Below, one piece after another: positions 1-6,021 of a stretch of 9,642 nucleotides of DNA. Each line of letters opens with the position of its first letter. Position 1 is the first letter of the stretch. Location of the stretch: contig JAFAIY010000246.1 of NCBI GenBank assembly GCA_019236485.1, positions 1-9,642 on the forward strand. Direction: 5' to 3'. Made by a program: the position numbers and the translations under genes. The notes under the pieces were generated by a model. The model made no database searches. It worked only from the letters and a program-made list of their open reading frames with translations, and was not told the DNA's origin. The DNA is from Comamonas sp. Lineage in GTDB: Bacteria > Pseudomonadota > Gammaproteobacteria > Burkholderiales > Burkholderiaceae_C.

Positions 1-228
1 GAGGGTGCCGCGTGCGCAAACGCCGGACGTGGCAACGCCCTGGTCGAAAAAGCGGCGGTCGCGTTCTCGTGGCCAGGGCGTTGGCCCGCATTATGAAAGC
101 AAGATCTGCATGAGTCCAAACGTTTTGCGCATAACGTTGCCTGAGAGCGAGGTCGCAGAGTTTGAGGTCTCTAAAAGAGGCTAAGTGTCATGAATTCAAA
201 TTCAACTGCCGTGATTTTGTGAAAACGC
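1..228. other. window-edge stretch without a convincing gene
   Basis: No reading frame here has both a ribosome-binding site and the GC-rich third positions of the neighbouring genes. The plus strand is open from the left edge in one frame to a TAA at 182-184 and in another to a TGA at 94-96. The minus strand is open from an ATG near 94 to the left edge. Any of these could be the edge of a gene lying mostly outside the window, but none shows a recognisable motif. An 11-bp inverted repeat (33-43 and 73-83) lies inside this stretch. Confidence 0.5.
33..83. repeat. 11-bp inverted repeat with 29-base spacer
   Basis: The arm CAACGCCCTGG (33-43) is perfectly complementary to CCAGGGCGTTG (73-83). 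The spacer is GC-rich. No T-tract follows on either strand, so a factor-independent terminator is not clearly supported. It could be an operator pair, an RNA structure or chance in GC-rich DNA. Confidence 0.35.
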
Positions 229-267
229 AAGATTCATTTCGCACCAAATTGGTGCGAAATGAATCTT
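229..267. repeat. 39-bp near-perfect palindrome with NtrC-like core
   Basis: Two 19-base arms (229-247 and 249-267) are perfectly complementary around a single central base at 248. The right arm is TTGGTGCGAAATGAATCTT. The inner part reads GCACC-N5-GGTGC, which matches the published NtrC binding consensus apart from the outermost T/A pair. It lies 16 bases past the stop of the minus-strand pirin gene and is followed on that strand by a short T-run (GCGTTTTC), so the simplest reading is a transcription terminator or a 3'-end hairpin that protects the mRNA. I see no sigma-54 promoter nearby that would support an NtrC role. Confidence 0.7.
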
Positions 268-283
268 CGCCGGAGCCATGGAC

Positions 284-1216
284 TCAGCGCGAGGCGCGCA
301 GCGAGACGCCTTCCAGCGATGGCGCGTGCAAGGCTTTGAGAGGCGAGGCCACGGGCGGGCCGAAGCGGCGCGGCTGGCCGTCGATGGTGGCCGCGTCCGT
401 GGCGGCCTCGGTCTCCCATTGGGTGCGGGCCTGCTGCATTTCCTCGGTGGTGCGGGCGACAAAGTTCCACCACAGCAGAATGGCCTCATCCATGGGCTCG
501 CCGCCGATGACGATGAGGCGGCTGTCGGGTGCGCATTCCAGGTTCACGCTCTCGGCCCCCGCGGGCAGATAGATCAGCTCCTGCTCGGGCAGGTGCTGGC
601 CTTCCACCTTCACATGGCCCGAGAGGCTCATCACCGCATGCTCGAAGTCCCGGCGCAGCGGCAGGCTGGCGCGCGCGGGCGCCGCCTGACCCGAGGCATG
701 CAGGTCCACGCCCATCAGCGGCGTATACACCTCGGCGGGGGATCTCAGGCCCAGGGCCTCGCCAGCGAGCACGGTGGCGTCGAAGTCGCCCACCCGGGTT
801 TTGGGCAGCTCGGGGTAATGCTGGAAGCGCGGCGGGATATGGCGGTGGCTGTCCGGCAGGGCAATCCACAGCTGGGCCGCATGCACATGGGGGGTCTGGC
901 TTTCCTCGGAATGCGCGATGCCGCGGCCGGCGGTCATCAGATTGACTTGGCCGGGACGGATGATTTGTTCGCTGCCCAGGCTGTCGCGGTGCAGCACTTC
1001 GCCGCGGATCATCCAGGTAAAAGTCTGCAAGCCTATATGCGGGTGGGGTCCGACCTGCATGCCGGGCGGCGGCGGTTCGGCCGGTCCCGCATGGTCGAGA
1101 AAACACCAGGCCCCCACCTTGCGCAAGCTGCGCTGGGGAATGGCACGGTGGATGGGGATGCCGCCCACATCGGCGATGCGGGTGGGCAGACGTTGTAAGG
1201 GCTTTGATTCACTCAT
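284..1216 (-). CDS. pirin family protein (metal-binding bicupin)
   Basis: This 310-residue protein belongs to the pirin family of the cupin superfamily. Pirins are cytoplasmic or nuclear bicupins whose N-terminal cupin binds a metal, and some bacterial members have quercetinase activity. The metal ligands are visible: PHPHIG gives His58 and His60, and GIAHSEES gives His102 and Glu104, matching the four ligands of human pirin. The C-terminal cupin ends with the family motif MDEAILLWWNF. The start is the ATG of MSESKPLQRL, because AGGA lies six bases upstream and the family alignment begins here; the frame stays open for 29 more codons upstream but these look non-coding. The gene diverges from the small gene at 1453 and is followed by the 229-267 palindrome. 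The substrate cannot be told from sequence. Family certain, function open. Confidence 0.95.
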   Translation of the reverse strand: MSESKPLQRLPTRIADVGGIPIHRAIPQRSLRKVGAWCFLDHAGPAEPPPPGMQVGPHPHIGLQTFTWMIRGEVLHRDSLGSEQIIRPGQVNLMTAGRGIAHSEESQTPHVHAAQLWIALPDSHRHIPPRFQHYPELPKTRVGDFDATVLAGEALGLRSPAEVYTPLMGVDLHASGQAAPARASLPLRRDFEHAVMSLSGHVKVEGQHLPEQELIYLPAGAESVNLECAPDSRLIVIGGEPMDEAILLWWNFVARTTEEMQQARTQWETEAATDAATIDGQPRRFGPPVASPLKALHAPSLEGVSLRASR

Positions 1217-1379
1217 GACAAATCCTGACGGCAAGGGCTTTGAGTGTGCGGGGAAATGCGGTTGGAGCGCAATCGGGCCGCAGAATGTTCGGGCGCCTTG
1301 CACACGGTTACTCCCGCGTTACGACACAGCCAGTTGGTTTACAGCAGCCGCTGTGTGGACCGGTTAATTTGAAGGCATG

Positions 1380-1446
1380 AACCGTCTGCGGCGGTTGAAG
1401 CGGTCGCCGATTTCGTCGGCGACTCCACCCAACTCTGGCAAGAGGA
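1380..1446 (+). promoter_or_regulatory. structured leader with two hairpins and a Shine-Dalgarno
   Basis: Two tandem inverted repeats lie just before the small gene at 1453. The first pairs AACCG (1380-1384) with CGGTT (1392-1396). The second pairs GTCGCCGA (1403-1410) with TCGGCGAC (1416-1423) around a five-base loop. A good ribosome-binding site, AGAGGA (1441-1446), follows six bases before the ATG. The rest of the divergent region 1217-1452 must carry promoters for both genes, but I found no convincing -35/-10 pair. Confidence 0.4.
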
Positions 1447-1452
1447 AAAGTC

Positions 1453-1731
1453 ATGAGCGAACACACCACCCAGGGCAATCAGATCTCGGCCGTCGAGGTC
1501 CAGATTTACCCTGAGCATTTCCAGGCGCGTGTGACCGGCAAGGTCGAGCATCGCGTGGGCGACGGCCCATCCGAGATCATTCCCGTCGGCACCGTCATGG
1601 CGGTGGATACGGCCATCGCCAGCTATGTGCTGTCATGGAGCGGCAAGGACCAGCAGCCCGAGACCGCCTATCTGGCCAAGCGCGAGTTTGAGTACTATGC
1701 GGAAATCGGCTCGCTGGAGATCAGCGTGTAA
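1453..1731 (+). CDS. small conserved-looking protein of unknown function
   Basis: I do not recognise this 92-residue protein. It is acidic and soluble, with no signal peptide or membrane segment. The middle (about residues 13-65) alternates polar and hydrophobic residues, as in beta strands, for example VEVQIYPEHFQARVTG and AIASYVLSWSG; the C-terminus is LEISV. A small beta-barrel or sandwich fold is plausible. The gene is very likely real: AGAGGA lies six bases before the ATG, codon third positions are GC-rich like those of its neighbours, and a strong terminator follows 20 bases after the stop. It is monocistronic, diverging from pirin and converging on the OsmC gene. Two leader hairpins could influence its expression. 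Confidence 0.8.
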   Translation: MSEHTTQGNQISAVEVQIYPEHFQARVTGKVEHRVGDGPSEIIPVGTVMAVDTAIASYVLSWSGKDQQPETAYLAKREFEYYAEIGSLEISV

Positions 1732-1751
1732 GCGCATTCGCTGCGCCCGGC

Positions 1752-1784
1752 AAAAAGCCCTGCAGTTTGCTGCAGGGCTTTTTT
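1752..1784. terminator. bidirectional factor-independent terminator
   Basis: The 9-bp stem GCCCTGCAG (1757-1765) pairs with CTGCAGGGC (1770-1778) around the loop TTTG. It is flanked by A5 on the left and T6 on the right, so it has a proper U-tract on both strands. It lies between two convergent genes, the plus-strand gene ending at 1731 and the minus-strand OsmC gene ending at 1799, and serves both. Confidence 0.95.
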
Positions 1785-1798
1785 CATGGGGCGGCAGC

Positions 1799-2200
1799 TC
1801 AGGCCAGGCTGCTCGGAATCTCCACCTTGCCTTCGAGCAGCTTGTGCACGGGGCAGGCATTGGCGATCTGCAGCAGGCGCTGGCGCTGCTCCTCATCGAG
1901 TCCGCCATGCAGGGTGATGTTGCGCTTGATCTGGTGGCCATCGCTGGGCTTGCCATCGGGATTGAGCTGCAGGTTCACGTCCACATGGGTCAGCGGCCAT
2001 TGCTTGCGGCCGGCATACATATGCAGCGTGATGGCTGTGCAGGCCCCCAGGGCCGAGAGCATGAGCTGCATGGGGTTGGGCGCCGTGTCGGCGCCGCCAT
2101 CGGCCAGGGGTTCGTCGGCATGCCAGGTATGGCCCTGGCCATCGCTCAGGGTGACCTGGTAAGGGGTGTTGCTGCTCCGTGCATTGGCGCTATGAATCAT
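1799..2200 (-). CDS. OsmC family protein
   Basis: This 133-residue protein belongs to the OsmC/Ohr family. Its members are small cytoplasmic proteins, many of which reduce organic hydroperoxides with a pair of cysteines. Both cysteines are present: Cys54 in the motif MLSALGACTAITLHMY, preceded by the typical GGADTAPNP loop, and Cys116 in ANACPVHKLLEG. The layout resembles the OsmC/YhfA side of the family more than Ohr. The length is normal. The start is ATG 2200, with GGAG eight bases upstream. The gene follows the membrane protein ending at 2229 with a 28-base gap and is probably cotranscribed with it. A hairpin in that gap overlaps the Shine-Dalgarno. Family certain; peroxidase substrate unknown. 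Confidence 0.95.
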   Translation of the reverse strand: MIHSANARSSNTPYQVTLSDGQGHTWHADEPLADGGADTAPNPMQLMLSALGACTAITLHMYAGRKQWPLTHVDVNLQLNPDGKPSDGHQIKRNITLHGGLDEEQRQRLLQIANACPVHKLLEGKVEIPSSLA

Positions 2201-2202
2201 TC

Positions 2203-2228
2203 AGTGGTCTCCAGAAACAGAGGCCACT
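2203..2228 (-). promoter_or_regulatory. intergenic hairpin overlapping the OsmC ribosome-binding site
   Basis: On the minus strand AGTGGCCTC pairs with GAGACCACT around an eight-base loop, with one C-A mismatch among nine positions. The 5' arm directly abuts the TAA of the upstream membrane-protein gene, and the 3' arm contains the GAG of the OsmC Shine-Dalgarno GGAG. A ribosome finishing the upstream gene would open it, so translational coupling is the natural inference. Confidence 0.45.
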
Positions 2229-2804
2229 TTAAGCGCTAGGCGGCCTGCGGCCTGTCACCGGGGCCATAGTCGCAGCGCTGTCGCGTGCGCGCTTGGCCGC
2301 GAGCACGCGTCGGCGCCACAGGAACAGGGCCAGCGCATAGCCGGTGTTATGCCCGGCCATGAGGCCGAAGACCGCCATGGTCAGGGGACTGGCCACAAAA
2401 GCATGCAGGCCGGCTTGGGATTCGGGCAGCAGCCAGACGATCTCCACCACCCGCCAGGCAATGCGTGCCAGGAACAGCGCCAGCAGCGCAATGCCCAGAT
2501 GGGTATGGGGCGTGTAGTACAGGCCCTGGGGCGTGGGCTCCAGCCTGGTCTGCCGCCAGGCCCAGCAGGCCAGCAGCCAGCCCGCGCCAAGACCGGCTGC
2601 CAATGCCTGCAGCGCATGGGTCTGGCCCCAGACGGCCCGGCTCACCAGGCCCAGCAGCAGCGCGTAAATGCCCATGACCACCCAGGGCCGGTATCGGCTG
2701 GTGCGCTGACGGCCGATCAGCCGTTTGTAGCGGGAACGCAGCCGCCAGGCCAGCAGCGGCAGCAGCACGATCAGCGTGGTAGTGGTGGATGCATGTACGG
2801 CCAT
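2229..2804 (-). CDS. integral membrane protein, possibly DUF1453/CcdC-like
   Basis: This 191-residue protein is mostly membrane helix. Hydrophobic segments lie near residues 7-20, 40-57, 63-83, 101-126 and 137-163, giving about five helices, with Arg/Lys-rich loops at 21-39 and 164-174. The segment GLYYTPHTHLGIALLALFLARIAWR resembles the conserved core of DUF1453 (CcdC-like) membrane proteins, but this is from memory and not certain. The start is ATG 2804; no clear Shine-Dalgarno precedes it, and an in-frame TAG upstream excludes a much longer form. It is the first gene of a likely two-gene operon with the OsmC protein. Third positions are GC-rich. No catalytic motif is visible, so no function is proposed. 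Confidence 0.8.
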   Translation of the reverse strand: MAVHASTTTTLIVLLPLLAWRLRSRYKRLIGRQRTSRYRPWVVMGIYALLLGLVSRAVWGQTHALQALAAGLGAGWLLACWAWRQTRLEPTPQGLYYTPHTHLGIALLALFLARIAWRVVEIVWLLPESQAGLHAFVASPLTMAVFGLMAGHNTGYALALFLWRRRVLAAKRARDSAATMAPVTGRRPPSA

Positions 2805-2850
2805 GGCAGCAAAACGTGGAGCAGGTTTGCAGTGTGGCGGCTAAAGCACC

Positions 2851-2970
2851 GAGCCGCAATAGCGGCTCCGGGCCGGAGAAAGCAAGCAGATTTTTTGCGA
2901 AAAGAAAATCAATATGCCGATAAAAATCCGGTATTTTCCGGTAGAAACAGGGTTCTGATTCAGAATCAGA
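2851..2970. promoter_or_regulatory. AT-rich divergent intergenic region with operator-like repeats
   Basis: This lies between divergent genes (minus start 2804, plus start 3010 or 3123). Contents from left to right: a hairpin GAGCCGC (2851-2857) with GCGGCTC (2862-2868); a weak plus-strand sigma-70-like pair, TTGCGA (2895-2900) and GATAAA (2919-2924), with 18-base spacing; a direct repeat CCGGTA at 2928-2933 and 2938-2943, ten bases apart; and a 17-base palindrome TCTGATTCAGAATCAGA (2954-2970). The drop in GC compared with the flanking genes fits a promoter region. The individual elements are not proven. Confidence 0.35.
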
Positions 2971-3009
2971 TAAATCAGCCGAGCAGGGAAAAGACTTGGC
3001 AATATCAGA

Positions 3010-4398
3010 ATGAATAGGGTCTGGATAAACCGGCGCTTGCCGGTTTGCTGCCCGTCCACAGAGTGGGGAGTAAAGGCATTGAATTCAATACATGGCGTGC
3101 GCCATTCAGGGGATTCTTCCGAATGGAAAATCCCCCCGTTCTGGCAAAAGCTCAATAGTTTCTTCTTATTCCCGTTGCAGGCGGAGCCGCTGCTCTATGC
3201 GCTGCTGCTGTCCGCATGCAGCTACGGCCTGACGCTGGGCTTCATAGGGATATTCGTGGTGGGCCTGGGGCTGATGCTGGCCGTGAGCCGCTATGCCTTC
3301 AAGGTTTCCGCACTGGCCTCGCGCGGTATTACCCATAGCTCGGATTTTCGCAGCAGCCAGGTCGATGAGGAATGGAAATGGCTGCCCTGGAAATTCTTCG
3401 GCGTGTTGTTCGTGTTCGGCATTTTTGTGGGTTTTCTCTCCTCCCGTAGCGTGACCTTGGGCGTGGTGGCCAATCTGGTCGTTGCATTTCTGATTCCCGC
3501 CACCTGGATGGTGCTGATCAATACCAACAGCCTGAATTCGGCCATCAATCCTTTCGAGCTGCTGGCGACGATATTCGGAATCGGCAAATCCTATCTGCTG
3601 CTGTGCTTCTTCCTGTTTCTGCTGCAGCAGGGCTCGCCCATGGTCATGCTGATGCTGCTCGAGGTGGCGGCGCCGGCGCTGGTTTTGCCCCTGATGAGTT
3701 TTGTGGTGATTTATTTCACCTGGGTGATGGCGGCCATGATCGGCTATGTCATGTACCAGCACCACGCGGCTCTGGATATCGATCCCGTCCAGGCTCCCGA
3801 TGGTCCGGCCACGGTGCAGATCGATCCAGCCGCACAGGAGGCCAAGCGCCGCGATGCCCTGGTGGCGCAGCTGGTACAGGGCAACAAGATGGACGAGGCC
3901 CTGAGCCAGGCGCGCGAATGGCAGCGCGAGGATCATCAAAGTCTGCCCGACCAGCGCCGCTATTTCCGCGTGCTCAAGCTGACCGAGAGCGCGGATGCGC
4001 TGGCCGATCATGCGCAGCGCTTCATCCCCCTGCTGATCGCCCAGCAGCGCAGCGGCGAGGCGCTGGAGGCCTGGGTGAGCTGCGCCAAGCGCAAGCCCGG
4101 CTTCAGGCTGGATTCCGCCCAGGCCTGTTACGAGCTGGCGCAGCAGGCCTGGCGGGCCGGCAAGCCCAAATACGTGCTGCTGCTGGCCCAGGATGCCGAC
4201 AAGCGCTATGCGGGCAGTACCCTGGTGCCGTCCCTGCTGGAGCTGGCGGTGCGCGCCTTCCACCAGGGCCTGGCCCAGCCCATCCAGGCCGTGCATGTGT
4301 ATATGCGCATGAAGCGGCTGTTTCCCGATCACGCCAGCACCCAGGAGGCGGAATGGATGCTGCGCGAAGAGCTGGAAAAGCTCGGCGCCAAGGCCTGA
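3010..4398 (+). CDS. multi-pass membrane protein with TPR-like C-terminal tail; start doubtful
   Basis: As an uninterrupted frame this is 462 residues. Hydrophobic segments span about residues 60-95, 128-171 and 185-250, around six helices, with a loop EEWKWLPWKFF before the second group; this resembles DUF4013-like membrane proteins. Residues 275-455 are soluble and helical, with TPR-like pairs such as DEALSQAREWQRE and SGEALEAWVSCAKRKP. The start is uncertain. Codons 1-38 have poor codon bias, contain inverted repeats, and ATG 3010 has no Shine-Dalgarno. The best site, AGGGGA (3108-3113), sits nine bases before ATG 3123, which is in another frame: one more C in the C6 tract at 3132-3137 would join that ATG to this frame. 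TTG 3079 is another possible start. It converges on the rhomboid gene, whose tail is also TPR-like. Function unknown. Confidence 0.75.
   Translation: MNRVWINRRLPVCCPSTEWGVKALNSIHGVRHSGDSSEWKIPPFWQKLNSFFLFPLQAEPLLYALLLSACSYGLTLGFIGIFVVGLGLMLAVSRYAFKVSALASRGITHSSDFRSSQVDEEWKWLPWKFFGVLFVFGIFVGFLSSRSVTLGVVANLVVAFLIPATWMVLINTNSLNSAINPFELLATIFGIGKSYLLLCFFLFLLQQGSPMVMLMLLEVAAPALVLPLMSFVVIYFTWVMAAMIGYVMYQHHAALDIDPVQAPDGPATVQIDPAAQEAKRRDALVAQLVQGNKMDEALSQAREWQREDHQSLPDQRRYFRVLKLTESADALADHAQRFIPLLIAQQRSGEALEAWVSCAKRKPGFRLDSAQACYELAQQAWRAGKPKYVLLLAQDADKRYAGSTLVPSLLELAVRAFHQGLAQPIQAVHVYMRMKRLFPDHASTQEAEWMLREELEKLGAKA
3027..3113 (+). promoter_or_regulatory. structured leader and Shine-Dalgarno before ATG 3123
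   Basis: Three inverted repeats lie in what would be the N-terminal extension of the membrane-protein gene: AAACCGGC (3027-3034) with GCCGGTTT (3039-3046) around loop GCTT; the palindrome TTGAATTCAA (3079-3088); and ATGGCG (3092-3097) with CGCCAT (3100-3105). They are followed by AGGGGA (3108-3113), nine bases before ATG 3123. The arrangement reads more like a 5' untranslated leader than coding sequence. Confidence 0.45.
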
Positions 4399-4411
4399 GC
4401 CGCGGGCTCAG
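4395..4411. repeat. palindrome spanning both convergent stop codons
   Basis: CTGAGCC (4395-4401) pairs with GGCTCAG (4405-4411) around GCG. The TGA of the plus-strand membrane protein (4396-4398) and the complement of the TGA of the minus-strand rhomboid gene (4408-4410) both lie inside the arms. No U-tract follows, so it is at best a weak shared terminator. Confidence 0.55.
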
Positions 4412-5910
4412 CCCTGCTGGGCCAGCCAGCGCGTCACCGGCTCCCTGGGCGCCAGCTGCTGCAGCATGGGCAGCCAGGCCTTGGCCTCCTGCACGCGGCC
4501 GGCCTGGGCCAGGCCGTTGACCAGCAACAGCAGGGTGGCGGGCCACTGCGGGTGCTCGGCGTTCTGGCGCAGCGACTGGCAGAGCTTTTCCGCTTCGGCC
4601 AGGGCGCCCAGGCGCACAAAGCTGCGTACCAGTCCGTGCATGGTGTCGACGCTGATGCGCATGCCGGGCCTGGCCCGCTCCTGGTAGCTGCGGTAGCTGG
4701 AAAGCTGCAGCTGACGCTCGGCATCGGTGGTGGCCGGCAGCTTGAAGATGCGCCTTGCCGCTGCATGAAAGTCTTCGCCGCCTGGATGATGGCGCGCGCT
4801 CTCGAACCAGGCGCGCAGGATGGCTAGGTCCGTGGGTGCCAGGCGCGCGGCCTGGCGCCAGGCCGGCGCGGCGCGGTCAAAGTCCAGGGCCTCGGTATAG
4901 CGCTGGGCGCGGGCCACGGCATCGGCCAGCGGCTTGGCGGCGGCTCTGGCCTGCTCCGCCTCGTTGACGGGGGCTTCCACGGCCTGCAGGCGCATATAGG
5001 TCCACATCAGCACGGCGCCCGTCAGCAGGCCGCCAAAGTGGGCCATATAGGCCACCTGCTTGCCGCCCCACAGATGCTGCAGCAGCTCCACTCCCATCCA
5101 GACCGGCAGCATGATCAGCGCGGGCCAGGTGGCGTAGTTGAAGTAGAACAGCAGCATGTAGAAAAAGCGTATGCGCCGCATGCGGTACATCACCGCATAC
5201 ATGGCCATCAGTGCCGAGATCGCGCCCGAGGCACCCAGGCCGTAGCCGCCCATGCCCGCATAGAACAGCAGCGCGAACAGCGAGGCGCCGACGCCGCCGA
5301 TCACATAGAAGGCCAGATAGGTGAAGGCGCCCAGAGCGATCTCCAGCGTGAAGCCGAACAGGAACAGAAACACCATATTGCCCAGCAGGTGGCCGATGCT
5401 GCCGTGCAAGAAAATGGAGGTGAAGGCCTGCAGCGGCTGCCAGCCCGCGCCGGGCTCATAGCTCATGGACCAGCGCTCGGTGAAGCTGCCGCGCGGCTCC
5501 TGCGGCGCAAAAGCGGCACGCGCCTCGCGCCACTGCGCGTAGTGCGGATGGCTGGAGGTGATGACCTGGCCGTCCATCAGGCGCTGGCGGAATTGCTTCT
5601 CCTGCCACATCAGCGCATACAGCTGGGCGTAGGCCTGGTGCTGGTACAGGCTCTGGGCGGCCTCCACGGTATGGCGTTCGTAGCGCGTCGTGCCCTGGGC
5701 CGCCTGCTCCTTCAGATAGGTCAGGAACAGCGGCAGCTCCATGCGGGGCAGAGCAGTCTGGGCGTATTGCGCGCCCGCGCGCTCCACGGCCGCTTCCTCG
5801 GGGGCCTGCCAGCCCCAGAAGATCAGGCAGTTGATGACGATGAGCAGCACCGTCATCCAGGGCGGGGAGCGCCACGACGGCTTGTTCTCAAGAGGAATGG
5901 CAAGAAACAT
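4408..5910 (-). CDS. rhomboid family intramembrane serine protease with TPR-like tail
   Basis: This 500-residue protein is a rhomboid, an inner-membrane protease that cuts transmembrane substrates with a Ser-His dyad. Visible motifs are HLLGN (His174, Asn178), which lines the oxyanion site, the catalytic Ser228 in GLGASGA, and the catalytic His291 in AHFGGLLTG; the order and spacing resemble E. coli GlpG. The first membrane helix is near residues 19-35, and the rest span 163-305. Two additions stand out: about 125 soluble residues between helix 1 and helix 2, much longer than the matching GlpG loop, and a helical tail (325-500) with TPR-like repeats such as AAPAWRQAARLAPTD and GALAEAEKLCQSLRQ. 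The start MFLAIPLENKPSW is typical of rhomboids, although no clear Shine-Dalgarno is seen. Substrate unknown. The convergent neighbour also has a TPR-like tail. Confidence 0.95.
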   Translation of the reverse strand: MFLAIPLENKPSWRSPPWMTVLLIVINCLIFWGWQAPEEAAVERAGAQYAQTALPRMELPLFLTYLKEQAAQGTTRYERHTVEAAQSLYQHQAYAQLYALMWQEKQFRQRLMDGQVITSSHPHYAQWREARAAFAPQEPRGSFTERWSMSYEPGAGWQPLQAFTSIFLHGSIGHLLGNMVFLFLFGFTLEIALGAFTYLAFYVIGGVGASLFALLFYAGMGGYGLGASGAISALMAMYAVMYRMRRIRFFYMLLFYFNYATWPALIMLPVWMGVELLQHLWGGKQVAYMAHFGGLLTGAVLMWTYMRLQAVEAPVNEAEQARAAAKPLADAVARAQRYTEALDFDRAAPAWRQAARLAPTDLAILRAWFESARHHPGGEDFHAAARRIFKLPATTDAERQLQLSSYRSYQERARPGMRISVDTMHGLVRSFVRLGALAEAEKLCQSLRQNAEHPQWPATLLLLVNGLAQAGRVQEAKAWLPMLQQLAPREPVTRWLAQQG

Positions 5911-5992
5911 GGGCGGGGATGGTCGTGCAGCGCTCTATGAACTGCCGACGACTTTAGCTCAGCCCCTGTTTTTGGCCAGTGCCAGGCGCAAC

Positions 5993-6021
5993 AAAAAAGC
6001 CAGCAACGCTGCCGTTGCTGG
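5993..6021. terminator. bidirectional terminator after the lipoprotein/barrel operon
   Basis: CCAGCAACG (6000-6008) pairs perfectly with CGTTGCTGG (6013-6021) around CTGC. Six A residues (5993-5998) precede it, giving U6 on the minus strand, and ATTTTTG follows on the plus strand. It lies about 80 bases past the stop of the minus-strand barrel gene and upstream of the rhomboid gene. It ends the barrel transcript and insulates the rhomboid gene from it. Confidence 0.85.

Noticed and set aside
2..184. Plus-strand frame open from the left edge to TAA 182
   Set aside because: Codon use is unlike the neighbours and the peptide has no recognisable motif; a gene tail cannot be ruled out but is not supported.
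60..267. Sigma-54 promoter near the NtrC-like palindrome
   Set aside because: Checked TGGCC and TTGGAC candidates on both strands; none has the required GG-N10-GC spacing.
278..1198. Long plus-strand open frame opposite the pirin gene
   Set aside because: It is the antisense of a protein with clear pirin motifs; the openness follows from GC-rich third positions.
2841..3155. 104-codon minus-strand frame covering the divergent intergenic region
   Set aside because: No ribosome site, poor codon use, overlaps the leader of the plus-strand gene, and the product has no recognisable feature.
3166..4332. 388-codon minus-strand frame rich in His and Gln
   Set aside because: Antisense shadow of the membrane/TPR-like gene; the His/Gln-rich composition is typical of such shadows.
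5038..5940. 300-codon plus-strand frame opposite the rhomboid gene
   Set aside because: The minus strand has intact rhomboid catalytic motifs, so this is a shadow.
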